DNA of 5,336 nt. It comes from SOKG01 sp964502665. Its GTDB lineage: Bacteria; Chloroflexota; Dehalococcoidia; SZUA-161. The notes under the pieces are model-generated. The model did not search any database. It was not told the DNA's origin and was given only the letters and a program-made list of their open reading frames with translations. The stretch is taken from positions 1 to 5,336 of the forward strand of contig CAZCXP010000156.1 in the NCBI GenBank assembly GCA_964502665.1, read 5' to 3'. Made by a program: the position numbers and the translations under genes. Shown here piece by piece: positions 1 to 5,331 of this stretch; the stretch's first letter is position 1, and each line of letters starts with the position of its first letter.

Positions 1-37
1 GAGCCTGTCCTGAGCCTGTCCTGAGCCTGTCGAAGGA
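1..37. repeat. 11-bp tandem repeat, truncated by window edge
   Basis: Two perfect units of GAGCCTGTCCT (1-11 and 12-22) are followed by a third that diverges in its last two bases (23-33, ending GA) and runs into AGGATGAGGG. The segment 19-37 has short complementary ends (TCCT and AGGA). From memory, the CTGAGCCTGTCGAAGG core resembles short dispersed intergenic repeats common in Chloroflexota and other environmental genomes; I could not check this. The array starts at base 1, so its full copy number is unknown. No coding potential is evident here. Confidence 0.75.
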
Positions 38-67
38 TGAGGGTGAATTCCCCCTCTCTCTAACTCC

Positions 68-86
68 CTCCCTCCACTGGAGGGAG
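68..86. repeat. Perfect GC-rich palindrome (hairpin-forming)
   Basis: Bases 68-86 form a perfect inverted repeat centred on C77: CTCCCTCC, a 3-nt ACT centre whose outer bases could also pair, then GGAGGGAG. As RNA this gives an 8-9 bp hairpin. It is followed by AACTTATAG rather than a U-run, so it is not a classical intrinsic terminator, though it could mark the 3' end of an upstream transcript outside the window. It lies in the repeat-rich stretch ahead of the aroH promoter and may be another dispersed repeat unit. Confidence 0.6.
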
Positions 87-126
87 AACTTATAGTAGCC
101 AAGGGGGTGGAAAACGATTTCAGCTA

Positions 127-135
127 TGCTATACT
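127..135 (+). promoter_or_regulatory. Extended -10 promoter for the aroH operon
   Basis: TGC at 127-129 followed by TATACT at 130-135 matches the extended -10 pattern TGnTATAAT with one mismatch. The -35 region at the right distance (about 107-112, GTGGAA) is poor, which is typical of extended -10 promoters. Transcription would start near 142 and leave a leader of about 30 nt carrying a Shine-Dalgarno AGGAG at 161-165, five bases before the aroH ATG. It is the only good promoter-like sequence I see ahead of the five-gene run. Confidence 0.5.
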
Positions 136-170
136 TAAGCAGACCAAACAAAGGTTGAAGAGGAGAAGTA

Positions 171-539
171 ATGTGGTGCCGTGGTATTCGGGGAGCAACA
201 ACCGTAGATAATGATACCGTCGACGATATCCTGAGAGAGAGCAAAGAGCTGCTACAGATGATGATCGACGCTAACGGGATAAACCCCGAGGACGTGGCTT
301 GCGCCATATTCACCACCACCTCAGACCTCAACGCAGCATTTCCCGCGACGGCCGCCCGTCAAGTCGGTTGGACAGACGTCCCACTCCTGTGTTGTAAGGA
401 AATAGAGGTCCCCGGCAGCCTCAAAGGGTGTGTACGGATTTTGATACTCTACAATACCGAGAAGCGCGCTGATGACCTCGTGCACGTATATGTCAAGGGC
501 GCCAGCGATCTGAGGTCCGACTTATCGGGCACTAGATAA
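171..539 (+). CDS. aroH: Chorismate mutase, AroH class
   Basis: This 122-residue protein is the monofunctional, trimeric AroH-type chorismate mutase that rearranges chorismate to prephenate, the committed step toward Phe and Tyr in the cytoplasm. It opens with RGIRGATTV, close to the start of the Bacillus subtilis enzyme, and matches it along its length. The active-site residues known there can be placed: R7, F57, R63, C74 (Cys75 in B. subtilis), E77 (Glu78), R89 (Arg90), Y107 (Tyr108) and R115 (Arg116). The -1 shift comes from one residue missing near position 66. The family is usually 115-127 aa, so it is full length. AGGAG at 161-165 supports the ATG. It heads the operon and lies 23 nt upstream of aroF. 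No feature argues against activity. Confidence 0.95.
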   Translation: MWCRGIRGATTVDNDTVDDILRESKELLQMMIDANGINPEDVACAIFTTTSDLNAAFPATAARQVGWTDVPLLCCKEIEVPGSLKGCVRILILYNTEKRADDLVHVYVKGASDLRSDLSGTR

Positions 540-548
540 ACAATGCCC

Positions 549-553
549 AGGAG
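549..553 (+). promoter_or_regulatory. Ribosome binding site deciding the aroF start
   Basis: AGGAG at 549-553 lies 9 nt before the ATG at 563 but only 3 nt before an in-frame GTG at 557. The spacing favours the ATG, and the resulting numbering puts all four metal ligands at the same positions as in the Thermotoga maritima enzyme. Confidence 0.7.
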
Positions 554-562
554 ATAGTGAAA

Positions 563-1606
563 ATGCTTGTAGTTATGAGCAAAAACGCCAGCGAACAAGA
601 GATGGCAGGAGTCATGCAAAAGCTCACCCAATCCGGGCTCGCCGGGCACATATCGCGAGGGGTGGAGCGTACCGTGGTCGGGGTGGTTGGTCAAACATAC
701 CCTGAACTGCGTGATACGCTCGAACTCCTGCCCGGGGTTGATGAAGTAATTCCCATCTCGAAACCCTACAAACTCTCCAGCCGCGAGTTTCAGCCCGAGA
801 ATACTACGATCAAGGTTGGCGATGCCGTCCTGGGAGGCGACGAGCTGGTCATAATCGCCGGCCCCTGCGCCGTGGAGACGGAAACGCAGGTTGTGGAAAC
901 AGCGAAGGCGGTCAAAGCTGCCGGCGCCAACATTCTACGCGGTGGCGCATTTAAGCCGAGTACTTCCCCATATCATTTTCGCGGCCTGGGCAAGCAAGGG
1001 CTGGAGATTCTGGCAATGGCGCGCGCCGAAACCGGCCTGCCTTTCATCACCGAGGTCCTTACCCCTCAAGATGTTGAGCTTGTAGCAGATTATGCCGACA
1101 TCCTCCAAGTAGGGGCACGCAACATGCAGAACTTCATCCTCCTCGATGAGGTGGGGAAGGCAAAAAAACCGGTGATGCTCAAACGGGGAATGTCAGCGAC
1201 CATCCAGGAATGGCTGCTATCCGCAGAGTACATCCTGTCCCAGGGCAACCGCCAGGTGTTGCTCTGTGAACGGGGAATCCGTACCTTTGAGACCTATACA
1301 CGCAATACCCTGGACATTAGCGCCATACCCATCATCAAGAAGCTGAGCCACCTTCCCATCATCGGCGACCCCAGCCATGGCACGGGGAAGTGGTACCTTG
1401 TGGCGCCGCTTGCCCTGGCTGCGGTGGCGGCAGGCGCCGATGGGCTGATGATCGAGGTCCATCCCAATCCCGACGAGGCGCTCAAGGATGGCGCCCAGTC
1501 GCTCACCTTCAAGAACTTCGAGCAGCTAATGCAACACGTGGCACCGGTAGCTGCCTCAGTGGGGCGCAGGATGCCGGCAAAACCTGAAGAGACGAATGGC
1601 AAGTAA
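563..1606 (+). CDS. aroF: 3-deoxy-7-phosphoheptulonate (DAHP) synthase, type I-beta with N-terminal regulatory domain
   Basis: This 347-residue enzyme condenses phosphoenolpyruvate with erythrose 4-phosphate to DAHP, the first step of the shikimate pathway. Residues 1 to about 66 look like the ferredoxin-like (ACT-type) domain that gives Thermotoga maritima DAHP synthase Tyr/Phe feedback inhibition. The rest is the TIM barrel with GPCAVE, RGGAFKPSTSPYHFRG, the VGARNMQN loop, KRGM, CERGIRTFETYTRNTLD and GDPSHGTGKW. The metal ligands C102, H272, E298 and D309 are all present and fall at the T. maritima positions when translation begins at the ATG at 563. An in-frame GTG at 557 would add two residues but sits too close to the Shine-Dalgarno. 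The stop overlaps the next gene by 11 bp. Pairing with aroH puts the first shikimate step beside the first Phe/Tyr branch step. Feedback by Tyr or Phe is inferred from the family. Confidence 0.95.
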   Translation: MLVVMSKNASEQEMAGVMQKLTQSGLAGHISRGVERTVVGVVGQTYPELRDTLELLPGVDEVIPISKPYKLSSREFQPENTTIKVGDAVLGGDELVIIAGPCAVETETQVVETAKAVKAAGANILRGGAFKPSTSPYHFRGLGKQGLEILAMARAETGLPFITEVLTPQDVELVADYADILQVGARNMQNFILLDEVGKAKKPVMLKRGMSATIQEWLLSAEYILSQGNRQVLLCERGIRTFETYTRNTLDISAIPIIKKLSHLPIIGDPSHGTGKWYLVAPLALAAVAAGADGLMIEVHPNPDEALKDGAQSLTFKNFEQLMQHVAPVAASVGRRMPAKPEETNGK

Positions 1607-2432
1607 AGAAGGGTTGCTTTTCGGCACCGCGGGTATTCCCCTATCTTCCAAAGCGCCATCGACCCGGGTTGGAATCGAGCGCATCCACGAGCTGGGGCTG
1701 GGCTGCATGGAGGTGGAGTTTGTGCAGGGCGTAAGGATGAGTCCTGACAGCGCGCGTGCTGTAGGGGAAGTTGCAGTAGAAAGAAACATAACGCTCAGTG
1801 CCCATGCCCCCTATTTCATAAACCTTAATGCCCGAGAGCCGGAAAAAATCGCTGCCAGCCGGGAGCGCATCCTCCAGACTGCTCGCATCACCTCCCTATT
1901 TGGTGGAAGTAGCATCGTCTTCCATGCAGCCTACTATCAGAAGGATACCCCCTCCAAAGTGTATGCTACGGTGAAAGAGAACCTCGAGCAGATAGTGTCG
2001 AAGCTCAGGGCAGAGGACAACCGCGTATGGGTCAGACCGGAGACAACGGGGAAAGGGAGTCAATTTGGCACCCTGGAGGAGGTTCTGGAGCTCAGTGCTG
2101 GGATAGAGGGAGTAGCCCCGGCCGTCGACTTTGCCCACCTGCATGCTCGGACAGCAAAGTATAATTCCTATGACGAGTTCGTGGCTATTCTGGAGCAAAT
2201 CGAAGGCAAGTTGGGGCGAAATGCTCTGGACAATATGCACATTCACGTATCGGGTATCGAATATGGACCGAAGGGGGAGAGCAGGCACCTGCTACTGGCT
2301 AACTCAGACTTCCGGTATGTTGAGCTACTCAGGGCATTGAAGGCTCACGAAGTGGGGGGACTTCTGATTTGTGAAAGCCCCAACCGTGAAGAGGATGCTC
2401 TGCTCCTACAACAAACCTACAGGGCGCTATGA
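1596..2432 (+). CDS. nfo: Endonuclease IV-family (AP endonuclease) TIM-barrel protein
   Basis: This 278-residue protein looks like a short, archaeal-style member of the endonuclease IV / xylose-isomerase-like TIM-barrel family, whose members cut DNA 5' of abasic sites with a three-metal zinc centre. Candidate ligands can be matched to the E. coli set: H70 (SAHAPY), H110 (VFHAAYY), E149 (RPETTGKGSQFG), D178 and H181 (DFAHLH), H215 (MHIHVSG), H231 (SRH) and E260 (CESPN). The Asp of the E. coli Asp-x-His pair (Asp229/His231) is a Ser here (S229), with E228 next to it as a possible substitute. The ATG lies inside the end of aroF (11-bp overlap), preceded by a modest GAAGAGA at 1586-1592, so translation is probably coupled. 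The stop forms an ATGA overlap with pyrD. The fold is secure and AP-endonuclease activity likely; a related TIM-barrel isomerase or hydrolase cannot be excluded. Confidence 0.85.
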   Translation: MASKEGLLFGTAGIPLSSKAPSTRVGIERIHELGLGCMEVEFVQGVRMSPDSARAVGEVAVERNITLSAHAPYFINLNAREPEKIAASRERILQTARITSLFGGSSIVFHAAYYQKDTPSKVYATVKENLEQIVSKLRAEDNRVWVRPETTGKGSQFGTLEEVLELSAGIEGVAPAVDFAHLHARTAKYNSYDEFVAILEQIEGKLGRNALDNMHIHVSGIEYGPKGESRHLLLANSDFRYVELLRALKAHEVGGLLICESPNREEDALLLQQTYRAL

Positions 2433-3358
2433 CGTCACCCAATCTCGCCGTTCAACTGGCACCCCAAAATAGACGGGGGCTGCCTCTAGCCAACCCCGTT
2501 ACTGCCGCCTCGGGCACCTTTGGCTACGGGACTGAGTATGCCGAAATCATCGACATCCAGAGATTGGGAGCCATCATATGTAAGGGGACAACCCTGAAGC
2601 CGCGTCCCGGCAATCCCCAGCCCCGCATGGCGGAAACAGTGGGAGGGGTGCTTAACTCGATCGGGATGGAGAACATCGGCGTCGAAGCCTTGATCAGGGA
2701 GAAGGCGCCTATTTGGGCTGGATGGAGCGTGCCAGTAATCGTCAATGTCCTGGGTGAGACTATCGAGGAGTATGCCGAGATAGCCAGACTGCTCGATGGG
2801 GTAGCTGGCGTCAGCGGCATCGAGGTGAACATCAGTTGCCCCAACGTGTCTGCAGGAGGAATGGAGTTTGGGGCAAGCCCTGAGGCTGCAGCAGCGGCCA
2901 CCGCTGCGGTAAAAGCAAACACCAGCTTGCCGCTCATCGTCAAACTATCGCCCAACGTCACCGACATCACCGAGATCGCTCCAGCCGTCATCGAAGCAGG
3001 TGCTGACGCGATATCCCTCATTAATACCCTGACGGGCATGGCCATCGACGTAGCAAGCCGCAGGCCGGTATTGGGCAACGTCAGCGGAGGCTTATCCGGT
3101 CCCGCAATCAAGCCCGTCGCCCTCTATATGGTCTATCAGGTAGCCCGAGAGGTTAGGGTGCCGGTCATCGGCTGTGGCGGCATTGCTTCAGCCAGTGACG
3201 CCCTGGAGTTCATTCTGGCCGGCGCCAGCGCTATCCAGGTGGGCACAGCCACCTTCGCCAACCCACGAGCCCCCCTGGACATCCTGGAGGGTATCGAGGA
3301 TTTCATGGTAAAGGAAGGTGTCCACCAGCTCTCAGAGCTAATTGGAGCTGCGGCTTGA
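2429..3358 (+). CDS. pyrD: Dihydroorotate dehydrogenase, class 1B catalytic subunit
   Basis: This 309-residue FMN enzyme oxidises dihydroorotate to orotate in cytosolic pyrimidine synthesis. The N-terminus NPVTAASGTFGYG, CKGTT with K52, and LNSIGMEN (75-82) are typical of class 1 enzymes. NISCPN (134-139) supplies C137, the catalytic base that marks class 1 rather than the Ser of membrane-bound class 2. K172 (VKLSPN), GCGGI (248-252) and QVGTA (270-274) form the flavin site. Overall similarity and length fit class 1B (PyrDB), which normally pairs with the Fe-S/FAD subunit PyrK to pass electrons to NAD. No pyrK is in this window. The ATG overlaps the nfo stop as ATGA, with AGGG at 2421-2424, and the stop overlaps the comF start by 4 bp. 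Membership of class 1B rather than 1A is inferred from sequence style. Confidence 0.95.
   Translation: MTSPNLAVQLAPQNRRGLPLANPVTAASGTFGYGTEYAEIIDIQRLGAIICKGTTLKPRPGNPQPRMAETVGGVLNSIGMENIGVEALIREKAPIWAGWSVPVIVNVLGETIEEYAEIARLLDGVAGVSGIEVNISCPNVSAGGMEFGASPEAAAAATAAVKANTSLPLIVKLSPNVTDITEIAPAVIEAGADAISLINTLTGMAIDVASRRPVLGNVSGGLSGPAIKPVALYMVYQVAREVRVPVIGCGGIASASDALEFILAGASAIQVGTATFANPRAPLDILEGIEDFMVKEGVHQLSELIGAAA
3344..3347 (+). promoter_or_regulatory. Ribosome binding site supporting the TTG start of comF
   Basis: GGAG at 3344-3347, inside the end of pyrD, is 7 nt upstream of the TTG at 3355. No ATG or GTG in the comF frame occurs before the first zinc-finger cysteine, so this site and the 4-bp overlap are the main support for the TTG start. 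Confidence 0.55.
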
Positions 3359-4086
3359 GCTCACGTCTCTCACTGTATCGGCTCAAAACGGCATTCCTCG
3401 ATCTCCTATTCCCGCTGCGATGCCTCGGCTGTGGAAGGGAAGGCAGCCTGATCTGCCCTTCATGCTGCCAGTCGCTTCCCAGGATAAAGCAGCCATTTTG
3501 TCAAGGCTGCGGAACCCCCCTCACCGAGGGAAACCTGTGCCCTACTTGCATCAGTCACCCGCTCGCCATAGCTGGCATCCGTTCTGTGTTCCTGTTCGGG
3601 GGGACTGTTCGCCTGGCTATTCACCAATTCAAGTACAGACACCTCAAGGCAATGGCTGCTCCTTTAGCGCAGCTGCTGTCTGACTACTGGCGTTCCTACC
3701 CATTGCCAGGCGAGGCACTGGTGCCGGTGCCCCTACACCCCAAGCGGCTGCGAGAGCGCGGTTATAATCAGGCATCCTTGCTGGCAAGGGAGATGGGCAA
3801 GCTCACTGGTTTGCCCGTGGTCGAAGGGTCCCTGCTCCGAATACGAGACACCGTTACTCAAGCGAGGACAGCAAGTGCTGCCGAACGCCGCAGCAATGTA
3901 CGCGATGCTTTTGCCTGCCCGCAGGGGCTACACGGTGAGAAGATGTTGCTCATCGACGATGTCTGCACCACCGGCGCCACCCTGGATGCCTGCGCTATGG
4001 CTCTCAGGACAGCGGGCGCGGGTTCGGTCTGGGGGCTGACAGTGGCCAGCGAGATGTTTCCCTCATCCTCCAGCGCAAAACCTTGA
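3355..4086 (+). CDS. comF: ComF-family protein (double zinc finger plus phosphoribosyltransferase domain)
   Basis: This 243-residue protein has the full ComF layout. The N-terminal zinc-ribbon region holds C23/C26/C34/C37 and C49/C52/C62/C65. PVPLHPKRLRERGYNQA at 124-140 is the ComF signature. The 13-residue PRPP-binding loop at 197-209 (MLLIDDVCTTGAT) has D201, D202 and the TTG turn. ComF is needed for DNA uptake in transformable bacteria, probably handling incoming single strands in the cytoplasm; in other bacteria its role is unclear. The start is a TTG within the pyrD stop (TTGA overlap) with GGAG seven bases upstream. The family normally ends soon after the strand ending GLTVA (227-231). 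Here about ten extra residues (EMFPSSSSAKP region) follow, and the last of them are encoded by a 24-bp sequence repeated downstream, so the native tail may have been altered. It ends the operon. Confidence 0.9.
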   Translation: MSSRLSLYRLKTAFLDLLFPLRCLGCGREGSLICPSCCQSLPRIKQPFCQGCGTPLTEGNLCPTCISHPLAIAGIRSVFLFGGTVRLAIHQFKYRHLKAMAAPLAQLLSDYWRSYPLPGEALVPVPLHPKRLRERGYNQASLLAREMGKLTGLPVVEGSLLRIRDTVTQARTASAAERRSNVRDAFACPQGLHGEKMLLIDDVCTTGATLDACAMALRTAGAGSVWGLTVASEMFPSSSSAKP

Positions 4087-4087
4087 A
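4064..4087 (+). repeat. 24-bp direct repeat, left copy (overlaps comF stop)
   Basis: The sequence begins CATCCTCCAGCGC and ends ACCTTGAA. It matches 4636-4659 at 23 of 24 positions, the one difference being A4077 versus G4649. This copy encodes the C-terminal SSSAKP of ComF and its TGA stop. In the ComF frame the difference is a silent third-position change in an Ala codon. Confidence 0.85.
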
Positions 4088-4148
4088 CACATTGGGCGCT
4101 AGCCTGGCCATTCTGGCCTCATCTGCCCCGCCACTAGCACAGCTCGTA

Positions 4149-4177
4149 TTGACACGGTATCGAGATTGTGGTACCTT
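4149..4177 (+). promoter_or_regulatory. Candidate promoter for the cupin gene
   Basis: A perfect TTGACA -35 hexamer at 4149-4154 is followed after 17 bp by TACCTT at 4172-4177, preceded by TGG at 4169-4171 (an extended -10 feature). The -10 matches consensus at only three positions, but includes the key first T, second A and last T. Transcription would begin near 4184, leaving a leader of about 42 nt. It would let the cupin be expressed separately from the upstream operon. Confidence 0.5.
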
Positions 4178-4212
4178 CTGATGCCAAAGGAGCAGGACTG
4201 CAGCGAGTAGTC

Positions 4213-4219
4213 AAGGAGG
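4213..4219 (+). promoter_or_regulatory. Strong ribosome binding site deciding the cupin start
   Basis: AAGGAGG at 4213-4219 is a near-perfect Shine-Dalgarno sequence 6 nt before the ATG at 4226. An in-frame GTG at 4220 directly abuts this motif and cannot be the start. Confidence 0.8.
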
Positions 4220-4225
4220 GTGCAA

Positions 4226-4546
4226 ATGGCCTACAGACAGTTGGGGAACTACGAAGTCGTGTCTCACCTGGAAACTCCGGAATGTAGCCTCAGGCTGCTG
4301 AAACTGACCAAGGACAGTGTAGTCCAGCCGCATCACCACCACAAGACAACGCAGACCTACTTCGTCCTGGAGGGGACCGTGAAAGCAACCGTGGGCGACG
4401 AAACGACGGTTCTCGAGCCTCACCAAATCCTGAGGGTCCCAGTGGATGCTGTTCATAGCATACGAACAGACGGCCACGCTCTTGTGTTGAGCATCTCCAT
4501 ACCCCCCTTAGAGGCATCGGACCAACACGTGGCTGCACAGCGCTGA
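4226..4546 (+). CDS. Small single-domain cupin protein, function unknown
   Basis: This 106-residue protein folds as one cupin beta-barrel. Cupin motif 1 is visible as H37-x-H39-x3-Q43-x6-G50, inside a run of four histidines (36-39); the usual metal-binding Glu is Gln (Q43). Motif 2 is P72-x4-H77, giving the third His. The protein could therefore bind a metal through three His and perhaps Gln. Small cupins include dioxygenases, isomerases and sugar- or ligand-binding proteins, and sequence alone does not tell which. The ATG is chosen because of the strong Shine-Dalgarno. It has its own candidate promoter and lies between copies of a 24-bp direct repeat, so it may be a later arrival between comF and hpf. 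It has no signal peptide or membrane segment, so it is likely cytoplasmic. Confidence 0.85.
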   Translation: MAYRQLGNYEVVSHLETPECSLRLLKLTKDSVVQPHHHHKTTQTYFVLEGTVKATVGDETTVLEPHQILRVPVDAVHSIRTDGHALVLSISIPPLEASDQHVAAQR

Positions 4547-4635
4547 CCACTTGTGGACGCTCGCCGGGGCAGATTTCTCGTCCTCTAGCTCAACACCCGG
4601 CAACCCAACCAAGGAAACCATGATCGTATTTTGTC

Positions 4636-4659
4636 CATCCTCCAGCGCGAAACCTTGAA
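4636..4659 (+). repeat. 24-bp direct repeat, right copy (overlaps hpf promoter)
   Basis: This is the second copy of the 4064-4087 sequence, starting 572 bp after the first. Its 3' end supplies the TTGAA of the -35 hexamer of the proposed hpf promoter. Read in the phase used by ComF, it would also encode SSSAKP and a stop, but no long open frame leads into it. Confidence 0.85.
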
Positions 4660-4684
4660 AATCGGGGGAGAGATGGCATAAAAT
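4655..4684 (+). promoter_or_regulatory. Sigma-70-like promoter for hpf
   Basis: TTGAAA at 4655-4660 (5/6 to consensus) and TAAAAT at 4679-4684 (5/6) are 18 bp apart. Transcription would start near 4691 and give a leader of about 74 nt before the hpf ATG. The -35 overlaps the right copy of the direct repeat. I see no obvious operator or riboswitch fold in the leader. Confidence 0.6.
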
Positions 4685-4749
4685 AGACCGACTATGGGAT
4701 AGCCCAACACCCCTGTCAAATCAGGCTTGTCGTGGTTCATCATGCTCAG

Positions 4750-4755
4750 GGAGGT
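4750..4755 (+). promoter_or_regulatory. Ribosome binding site deciding the hpf start
   Basis: GGAGGT at 4750-4755 lies 9 nt before the ATG at 4765. An in-frame GTG at 4732 would add 11 residues, would lack a nearby Shine-Dalgarno, and would place this motif inside the coding region. The ATG also gives the usual family N-terminus (MELVIKGKNLEV). Confidence 0.8.
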
Positions 4756-4764
4756 ATAGCTGGA

Positions 4765-5331
4765 ATGGAACTCGTCATCAAGGGCAAGAACCTGGAGGTC
4801 GAGGAAGCAGCGCAGGAATATATTAGGAACAAACTCAGCAAGCTGGAGCGTCACCTCCCTGATATCGGCGAGGTTAAGGTGGAGCTCTCCCAGGAAATGA
4901 CGAAGGCAGCCGAGAGCCGCTACGTAGTGCAGGTGACTATAAACAGCCACGGGGCCCTGCTCCGGGGAGAGGAGAGGGCATCCAATATCACCGCCGCCGT
5001 CGATAGCGTCGTTGACGTGCTCAACCGCCGGATTGAGCGATTCAAGGGCAAGCTCTACCGCAGCAAGAGAAGAAGGACGCCGCCCCCGGCCAAACAGCTC
5101 GCCGCCGAGCTGACCGAGCCGGAGGAGGAGGCGGTAGCGGAGGAGGGGAGGGAAATAGTCAAGGTCAAACGTTTCCCGGTTAAGCCGATGTCACCGGAGG
5201 AAGCGGTGGACCAGATGGAGCTTCTGTCACACAACTTCTTCATCTTTTTCAATGCCGAAAACGAACGTTTCAGCGTACTATACCGTCGGAGCGATGGGAA
5301 CTACGGCCTGATCGAGCCCGAACTCGCCTGA
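4765..5331 (+). CDS. hpf: Ribosome hibernation promoting factor, long form
   Basis: This 188-residue protein is a long-form HPF (also called YfiA/RaiA family). It binds the 30S decoding region in slow growth and dimerises 70S ribosomes into inactive 100S particles. Residues 1 to about 100 form the ribosome-binding domain, starting MELVIKGKNLEV, with the basic helix VDVLNRRIERFKGKLYRSK near 84-101. A charged linker follows at about 101-130 (basic KRRR, then a Glu-rich stretch). Residues 131-188 are the C-terminal dimerisation domain, with VKRFPVKPMSPEEAVDQM and the FFIFFNAENERFSVLYRR strand pair ending in DGNYGLIEP. Long forms are commonly about 175-190 aa, so this is complete. It has its own promoter upstream. 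comF and hpf are neighbours in various bacteria; here a cupin gene separates them. The gene ends 5 bp before the window does. Confidence 0.95.
   Translation: MELVIKGKNLEVEEAAQEYIRNKLSKLERHLPDIGEVKVELSQEMTKAAESRYVVQVTINSHGALLRGEERASNITAAVDSVVDVLNRRIERFKGKLYRSKRRRTPPPAKQLAAELTEPEEEAVAEEGREIVKVKRFPVKPMSPEEAVDQMELLSHNFFIFFNAENERFSVLYRRSDGNYGLIEPELA

Noticed and set aside
1..37. CRISPR array
   Set aside because: The 11-bp units are directly adjacent with no spacers, so this is a simple tandem repeat.
1896..2288. 130-codon minus-strand frame opposite nfo
   Set aside because: The sense-strand protein is clearly a conserved TIM-barrel family member; the antisense product shows no motif.
2524..3111. 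195-codon open frame on the minus strand opposite pyrD
   Set aside because: It lies wholly inside a convincing pyrD, its product is low-complexity (Ala/Ser/Pro-rich) without a recognisable domain, and it is explained by codon bias on the opposite strand.
4106..4118. Small hairpin GGCCA-TTC-TGGCC after comF as a terminator
   Set aside because: The stem is only 5 bp and no U-run follows (CTCATCTG), so a terminator cannot be supported.
4220..4225. GTG at 4220 as the cupin start
   Set aside because: It abuts the Shine-Dalgarno AAGGAGG itself; the ATG at 4226 has correct spacing.
4547..4556. CCAC-TT-GTGG hairpin right after the cupin stop
   Set aside because: A 4-bp stem with a 2-nt loop and no U-tract is too weak to call a terminator.
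4563..4601. GCCGGG / CCCGGC inverted repeat in the cupin-hpf gap
   Set aside because: Only 6 bp separated by 27 nt, with no extension on either side; expected by chance in GC-rich sequence.
4585..4950. 121-codon open frame on the minus strand across the hpf promoter and 5' end
   Set aside because: It runs antisense through hpf and its promoter, has no recognisable domain, and its C-terminal half is repeat and leader sequence.
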